Source: Larix sibirica
Lineage: Eukaryota; Streptophyta; Pinopsida; Pinales; Pinaceae
DNA length: 11,586 nt
Reading direction: 5' to 3'
Assembly (NCBI GenBank): GCA_004151065.3
Contig: NWUY0300028557.1
Coordinates: 15,876 to 27,461 of the forward strand
In this document: positions 6,142 through 11,586 of the stretch, in pieces
Position numbering within the stretch: position 1 is the first letter of the stretch
How the letters are laid out: the number at the start of each line of letters is the position of its first letter
Notes under the pieces: model-generated
Seen by the model: only the letters and a program-made list of their open reading frames with translations
The model's database searches: none
Told to the model about the DNA's origin: nothing
Translations under genes and position numbers: made by a program

Positions 6142-9100
6142 ATGGAGTATGTGCAACCAAATGATATTGCCTTTGTATCTCAGGATCTAGAAATGGCCTG
6201 AAGGAGTTCTAAGTGTAATATAAAGTTGGTGGCATCCAATTCTGATGAAGAAATGGTTCCAAAAACATCCTTGGAATTCTAGTTCGAGGATACTAAATAT
6301 GGCACTATGATAGCTCATGAATTCAAGTGGGGTGAGCTCTATCCCCTCATTAGAGATCAAAACATGACTGATGAGATGATAGAAGAAAGATTGATATATC
6401 AAAATATCAAGAAATTCGCTCTTCATAAAGCTGCTACACGCCTAGAGCTATTTCCATGTGCAAAGGTTATAGGTTGCATTTTTCCCTATGTGGATGTGAA
6501 ATCCAGAATCATTGTGAGTGCTAATGGGAAAGGCTTTACTTATTTCTAGCTTGCTCATATAGGAAAATCCTACAAGCTCCCAGCACCTAAATTTCTCTTA
6601 ACCGATGATTAGGTCGAAAGTGTGAATATTGAACACTCGGGAGGTGCGAGAAAGATGTTGATCCCAGGAAAACAGTTACGACAAAGAACCAGTAGGGAAT
6701 ATGAAACCAACAACCTTAAAACTCCATTCAAGGTTGTTTCCATGCTTTTATGTAGAATATATAGAAGAGCCAATGCAAATAGTTACAAGCTTAGCTGGAT
6801 CCCACTATTGTATCATGTCATGATGCATGGCACTGTGTTCAACTGGGATGACATTATTTCAAAAAATATGGTGCAAGCCGTAAAAGATGCTCAGTAGGTA
6901 ACCAAGCAAAATAAATATGAGTTTTATATGTCATCATATCTTATTGAGTGTATTCTTATTATGAATTATTTTTCAAAGCTCAGATCCAAATGGAATCCAA
7001 ATGAAACTCCAATATATGTGGCCTATCAAACCTTACGGGAACATGAGCATGCGAGTTTTTATAAGCAGATTTGTGAAGCATTCTTGATGCCATTATATAA
7101 ACTGATTTTTTACGAAGAAACAAATTTTATGTTAGATGAAGCACTCACAGTGGTCACCAACTTAGGATGTTATTATTTCAATCATAAGGGTACATATTTA
7201 CACATGTATGGAGGTTCGAAGAGTCCGTCATTAATGCCTAAATATGTTACAGATTATATTGTATTGAAGGAAATGGTAAGGCAAGTATTCATCAATGGTG
7301 TGGGACACTTTTTACATGAAAACAAGAAATCTTCATGGACACCTCTCCCACTTGTATTCGAGGCATATAAATTCAACAAAGTCAAAGAAGCGGAAGAATA
7401 TGTGAAATAACTGGATTTTTATCACTTCAGTGAAAATATTTTTTCTAGAAATGACAACCGTTAGAAGGTTGCTCAGTGCTGTCAATCATGTAGGATCAAT
7501 TATGAGTATAATTTTTGAGGGATGAAGAGCTGTACAAAGAAGTGAAAAATATTACAGAATTAAACAAAATATTCGGCAAGAAAGAAGGAGAAAGATCCAT
7601 CCAGAGAAATACCTCAACAAAAGAAGATTTAGAGGAAGTGGCAAGAAATCAAATGAAGAAGCTCTTGTATTTGAAAATGCAAAGAGAATACAAGAAGAAT
7701 AATTGACCAAAGAGAAAGAAGAAAAGAGGCTAGAGAAAGAAAAGGATAAAGAAGCACAAAAGAGAGTAGAGCAGGAAAAGGTAGACAAAATGGTTGCGGA
7801 ACAAGAGGCAAAGAGGTTACAGGAAGAAGTATTAAAGAATAAAAATGAAGAAAAAGAACATATCAAGATTTTTGGAAGCCCAGAACTTACAAGAAAGTAA
7901 TGATCAGTGAGACATGGAGATCGATAATCATATAAATATCAATACTGAAAATACTGAAATCCCTCTCACCACAGGTCATCTTCCTTTGACTGATATAGGA
8001 CTCATGCAATTTACACCCTCCAAGCAACATTCGGTTTCCAAACTGGAAACAATAGTCTTTGATCCCAAAATAAAGACTATCATTAAAATAACGGAAAAGA
8101 GATTAAAGGTTTTTGTGCAACTAGATATCATTACCATACAAGAAGTTATAGTATTGGAAGGCACATACCAAGATCCTAAATCCACAACATAGGTAAATGA
8201 TGTTGTTCCACAAGCCAGTGAAGATAATATTCATAAGTTGATAGAAGATGTAGAGAAGAGAAAAGTTAAAAAGATTAAGCTGAAAGACAATTTGGTATAG
8301 GCCCAAAATGAAGGAATTGAAATGAGAAGACATCGTGATGCTTTAGTGTTGGAGAAAGAAGAAATCATGCAAAATGTCTAGAGTCTGGAGGATGAAAGAG
8401 ACTCATTAAATGTACAAGTAGTGATCCTGGAAGGAGAGAATTTTGACTTACTAGCTCAACTAAGCGGGTTACAGGAAAAAGAAACCCAACTAGACTAGCA
8501 AGTTAAGGCTCTTACAATATGAAAGGGAGCTTTACAAGCTCAAGTACTAGAGATAAATAAAGAAAAGGAGTCCTCAGTGTAACAACTGAAATTTGCTCAA
8601 GGACAAAAACAAGATCTAACATCGTTCTATGAGTGTACTTCTGCATTATAGGAAGAGTTATTTCATTCCCAAGAATTGCTCACTGAGCAAATGTATGAGT
8701 TGCAAGGGATGGTAAACAGACTTAGGAAAATTTAAGAAGAAGTTGAAACTACAAGGAAAAATATCATAGGAATCTATGATAGAATGAAGAATTTAAGTGC
8801 TTGGAAGAAGAAGGCCAGGGAGATTCCCCAACATCTGCCCAAAAGGTCCACTACTGAACTAAAGTTAGATTTAGCACTCTTGGATAGTTTCCAAAAGGAA
8901 GAGAAGAAACTACATAATGAGGTACAATATTCTATCACTAAGTGTGAATATATTCACCAAAATATTTAGAGAGCATTTGAGAAGTGCCATCTACCTCCAC
9001 CTGGTGCAATTGAAGAGTTAGTACCAAAAGAGAAATGCTTGGAAGAATTGAGCACTATCATGAATGAAGATATCGCTACCATCAAGAGTCTGGACACTCT

Positions 9101-9329
9101 CACTACAGAATATCTCGAGGAATACATTGGACATGCCACAATGAAGACCCATTAATTGGGAAATGGTCACAATACAACAACAAGGGGGTTGAACACTATG
9201 GTTAAATATTTACCTTTTCACGAAGTGGATTTAAGATTATTAGAACCACAATAATTAAATGTAGTATCTTATGAGAGTGGTCTTTGGAATGATTACATTC
9301 AAAGTCAAGAGAACGCACCATCAAATTGA
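6142..9329 (+). pseudogene. Long degenerate ORF: globular N-terminal half plus coiled coil, retroelement-associated, function unknown
   Basis: One ORF of about 1,060 codons can be followed from the ATG at 6142 to the TGA at 9327-9329. It runs in frame 1 to the T5 run at 7512-7516, frame 2 to the T5 run at 7869-7873, then frame 0; each switch needs one extra base. In-frame stops number 21: TAG at 6280, 6547, 6610, 6895, 7462, 8190, 8298, 8379, 8496, 8649 and 8967; TAA at 7408, 7700, 8580, 8733, 9153 and 9252; TGA at 6199, 7523, 7908 and 8520. Residues about 40-430 look globular, with SYKLSWIPLLYHVMMHGTVF (6781-6840), EFYMSSYLIECILIMNYFS, FLMPLYKLIFYEE and GTYLHMYGGSKSPSLMPKYV. Residues about 490-580 and 700-940 are rich in Glu, Lys, Gln and Leu and should form long coiled coils. 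The ending is KYLPFHEVDLRLLEP. There is no zinc knuckle or protease motif. The N-terminal half resembles, from memory, accessory ORFs ('putative plant transposon protein' type) of plant Ty3/gypsy elements. Its position between a probable LTR and pol supports that, but I cannot name it. Confidence 0.72.
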
Positions 9330-10288
9330 TGTAATATTGTATTTTATTTTACTATCTTGGTTATTTATGTTGGAACCACAAAAGGACAAAATTTTGGAAA
9401 GTAAGAGATTTTAGGGAATATGAAGTGATAGGTCACCTCAAGACTGATTTTGAAAAAGATAAATAGGAGAAACTAGAAGAGAGTGGGTATTTTTGTTTGT
9501 GAACAACTGTACTCGTCTCACATGTGAGAAACTATTTTCTTCTAATGAGAAAGACAGTTTTTACTGGGTGGAGGTGTACATGGAATATGGCATGAAATTA
9601 TATGAATGAATGTGCAGAACTTATTTCTTCCCTTTGTTCATCAATATGCAGTAAGATCTTTCCTTTTTTCGGTTGTATTAATCTAATGATGTGTCATTTG
9701 GCTCATTGTATATGAATGCAAAAATTGTAATATTCCGTGTATTTAAGAGTAATGAATGAAACAAATTCCAATATCAAAGTTATCTTTGTGTTAATATTAT
9801 CTTGTAGTTTTTAATACCTTTCTTTCAGTGGCTAACTTTTGAAATTGTACTAAGCAGTTTACAGTCATTGCTCTCTTTTAAATTCTGCTCCTTGTAAGGA
9901 TAGGTTAGATAGATTAAAATTAGGCATTTAAGTAGGACATTCTTGGTTGACTGGTAGTATAGGGGTGATAAGACGAGATGTAAGAACCTGCACATCACTC
10001 TGTGAGGTCTCTCTTTTCCCATCAAACAAGTATAGGTAGAATCATGCATATGTAGGATTAGTATTTTGCATTGCATTTACATAATAAAACATTAAACGGT
10101 GGATTGGGACGTAACCGGTAAACTCATCACAATAACATATCATATTTTAGCTGCATAATAAACTAGATGGGTTCCCTATTCCAAACAGTGAACAGTCTAA
10201 TTAAGACTTTTCATTGGGGATAACCCCTACTATTGACACAAGGATTTTTCCGAGCGTCAACACTGCATGAGATGATTATGAAAAATAA
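9330..10288 (+). other. Non-coding spacer between the long ORF and pol of element 2
   Basis: No gag, zinc knuckle (CX2CX4HX4C) or protease motif (DTG/DSG) was seen in any + frame, although pol normally follows gag-protease. T-rich sequence with TAATGAATGAAAC near 9750-9760 looks like a plant 3' UTR end. A pyrimidine tract ending in CTTTCAG at 9822-9828 resembles a 3' splice site, which is notable because Ogre elements carry an intron just before RT; no matching donor was identified. An 83-codon minus-strand frame at 9825-10076 has no protein-like character. Confidence 0.45.
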
Positions 10289-10740
10289 CCTTTGAAAATG
10301 ATGGTAGTAATGAATGCAAATTCTGAACATGATCAGATTTGGGATATGTACTTTGATGGATCTTCCACTAAATATGAAGTTGGGGATGGAGTAATTCTCA
10401 TTTCCCCAACTAGAGAAGAGGTTCCACTGTCTTTTAAATTAAATTTTGATACTGCAAACAATGTGGTTGAATATGAGGCATTATCGTTGGGTCTGGAAGC
10501 AGCTAGAATGATGGGAATTAAACATATATCTGTTTTTGGAGATTCAGAGCTTTAGTACAATAGACAAAGGGAATATATCAGACCAAGCACCCCAAAATGA
10601 GAGCTTACAGAAATCAGGTATGGGATTTAATAGACAATTTCTTTGAATCTTTTAATATCACAACTATCCCTAGGGAAAATAATAAGAAGGCTGATTCATT
10701 AGCCTTAGCAACAAATACATTTAAAACTCCCATTGAAATC
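10289..10740 (+). pseudogene. Archaeal/plant-like RNase H (aRNH) of element 2, upstream of RT
   Basis: aRNH is the additional type I RNase H gained by the Tat lineage; it degrades RNA in RNA-DNA hybrids during reverse transcription. Four acidic catalytic positions are visible: Asp in MYFDGSS (about 10345-10366), Glu in VEYEAL (about 10467-10485), Asp in FGDSEL (about 10535-10552) and Asp in KKADSLA (about 10687-10707). The conserved YQTKHPKMRAYRNQVWDLI lies at about 10576-10632. A one-base deletion in GAGCTTTAG (10547-10555) breaks the frame, and a TAG follows at 10561. The catalytic set is complete, so decay looks recent. The domain would be functional only in intact relatives. Confidence 0.85.
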
Positions 10741-11136
10741 AAGTTGAGACATGAAGTTGAAATGGTCTATAGGCCATCCATCCTGGATAATACCAAGCAT
10801 TGGAAAGTTTTTGAAGATGAAAAACATATCAAAATATTTCTAGAGGTAATTGATGAGTTTTCCAACACTTGTATTGATCAAGATCAAGAAACAGAAGAGG
10901 ATATAGACAGTCAAGGAAAAGAAGATATTGATGTGAAGCTGAATTATAAAATAGCAGATCAAAAGATTATTCATCTAAAAGGTAATTTCATCCCTAAAGG
11001 ACTAGTTACTTTAGAAATGTTATTTGAAAAAAATGATGTTCCACACAACCCCACCATTCAACCAAAATAAGAGGATGTTGAAGAGATAAACATTGGTACT
11101 CAAGAAGAACCCAAGAATATCAAACTCTCAAAACTG
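10741..11136 (+). pseudogene. Linker between aRNH and RT (element 2)
   Basis: The linker carries HWKVFEDEKHIKIFLEVIDE (about 10798-10857), an acidic run (DQETEEDIDSQGKEDID, about 10882-10932), HLKGNFIPKGLVTLEMLFEK (about 10972-11031) and NIGTQEEP. A TAA (11068) interrupts it. The GNFIPKG part matches GNFMPKG of element 1 (45-62), which shows that element 1 also had this linker and so probably an upstream aRNH outside the window. Confidence 0.75.
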
Positions 11137-11586
11137 ATGCCTGCTGAGATAAAACATAAATACATAAATCTTTTCAAAGATCATATAGATGTTTCTGCAT
11201 GGAGATATGAGGATTTGGGGACCTATGCTACTTCAATAATTGATCATAAAATCCCTATAAAGACTGGAACAAAACCTTTCAGTCATAAACTCAGGCAAAC
11301 AAAACCTATTTTGCTGCCCATTATAGAAAGGGAAGTAAGGAAATTATTAGATGCTAAGATAATAATTCCTCTGAGATACTCAGAATGGGTTGCCAATTTG
11401 GTCCTTGTCAGAAAAAGGAGTGGAGAAATAAGATTGTGTGTTGAATTCAGAAATCTCAACAAATGTTCACTCAAAGACAATTATCCTTTTCCCAAGATGG
11501 ACCAAATTCCATAGAAAGTTGTTGGAGCATGCATGATATCTATGATGGATGGATTTTCAGGATACAATCAAGTGACCATGAGTAAA
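11137..11586 (+). pseudogene. Reverse transcriptase N-terminal part of element 2, truncated by window
   Basis: In frame 1 this reads YINLFKDHIDVSAWRYEDLG, HKIPIKTGTKPFSHKLRQ, EWVANLVLVRKRSGEIRLCV, FRNLNKCSLKDNYPFPKMD, a TAG at 11512-11514, then MDGFSGYNQVT up to the window end. It aligns throughout with 219-645 of element 1. Motif A Asp (MDGFSGYN) is present. The YLDD box lies beyond the window. Confidence 0.88.

Larger units (their letters stand above)
10289..11586 (+). mobile_element. Ty3/gypsy Tat-lineage retrotransposon, 5' part of pol (element 2), cut by window end
   Basis: A second pol of the same family and orientation, in the order aRNH, linker, RT. The frame opens after a TAA at 10286-10288 (frame 2), shifts by one lost base at about 10550-10553 to frame 1, and stays there to the last base. 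Stops lie at 10553 (removed by the frameshift), 10561, 11068 and 11512. It is less decayed than element 1. RNase H and integrase would follow beyond the window. Confidence 0.88.

Noticed and set aside
7552-7866. Minus-strand Ser/Phe/Leu-rich frame
   Set aside because: It is the complement of the Glu/Lys-rich coiled-coil part of the long ORF; purine-rich DNA always gives such a shadow.
6142-9329. Reassigned TAG/TAA as Gln (variant genetic code)
   Set aside because: Stops are explained by decay: TGA stops, frameshifts and broken pol genes occur in the same window, and CAG and CAA codons are still used normally.
9825-10076. 83-codon minus-strand frame
   Set aside because: Composition is random-like and there are no motifs; no promoter or neighbouring coding remnant supports it.

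Overview
This window looks like transposon-rich nuclear DNA of a seed plant. The evidence is two decayed Ty3/gypsy retrotransposons of the Tat (Ogre/Retand-like) lineage, AT-rich spacers, plant promoter motifs and many premature stops. A gymnosperm is my guess from the style of the polyprotein and the assembly Ns, but the sequence does not prove it. I see no intact protein-coding gene, no tRNA or rRNA, no CRISPR array and no bacterial feature.

Layout, all on the + strand. (1) 1-3071 is the 3' half of a pol polyprotein (element 1): a linker, reverse transcriptase (RT), RNase H, and an integrase whose catalytic core is split by a segment flanked by Ns. The integrase C-terminus is deleted down to its last ~20 residues. 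(2) 3072-6141 is mostly non-coding. It holds poly(A)-like signals, a decayed ORF at about 3527-4075 that has no start codon and that I cannot name, two blocks of a ~33-bp tandem repeat (4505-4690 and 4951-5080), a TATA box at 5102, several telobox motifs and candidate primer-binding sites. LTR(s) probably lie here, but neither end can be fixed. (3) 6142-9329 is one long degenerate ORF of about 1,060 codons: a globular N-terminal half and a charged coiled-coil C-terminal half. It has 21 in-frame stops and two frameshifts, both at T5 runs. (4) 9330-10288 is a spacer with no gag or protease. (5) 10289-11586 is the 5' part of a second pol (element 2), in the order archaeal/plant-like RNase H (aRNH), linker, RT; it runs off the window.

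Elements 1 and 2 are divergent members of one family in the same orientation. Together they show the domain order of the family: aRNH lies before RT (element 2), and nothing lies between RNase H and integrase (element 1). Textbook Ogre/Retand elements have RT-RH-aRNH-INT. The long ORF sits between the probable LTR and pol, where gag-pro would be expected. Whether it belongs to element 2 or is an independent unit is open. All coding remnants here are broken, so no activity is expected from this copy.
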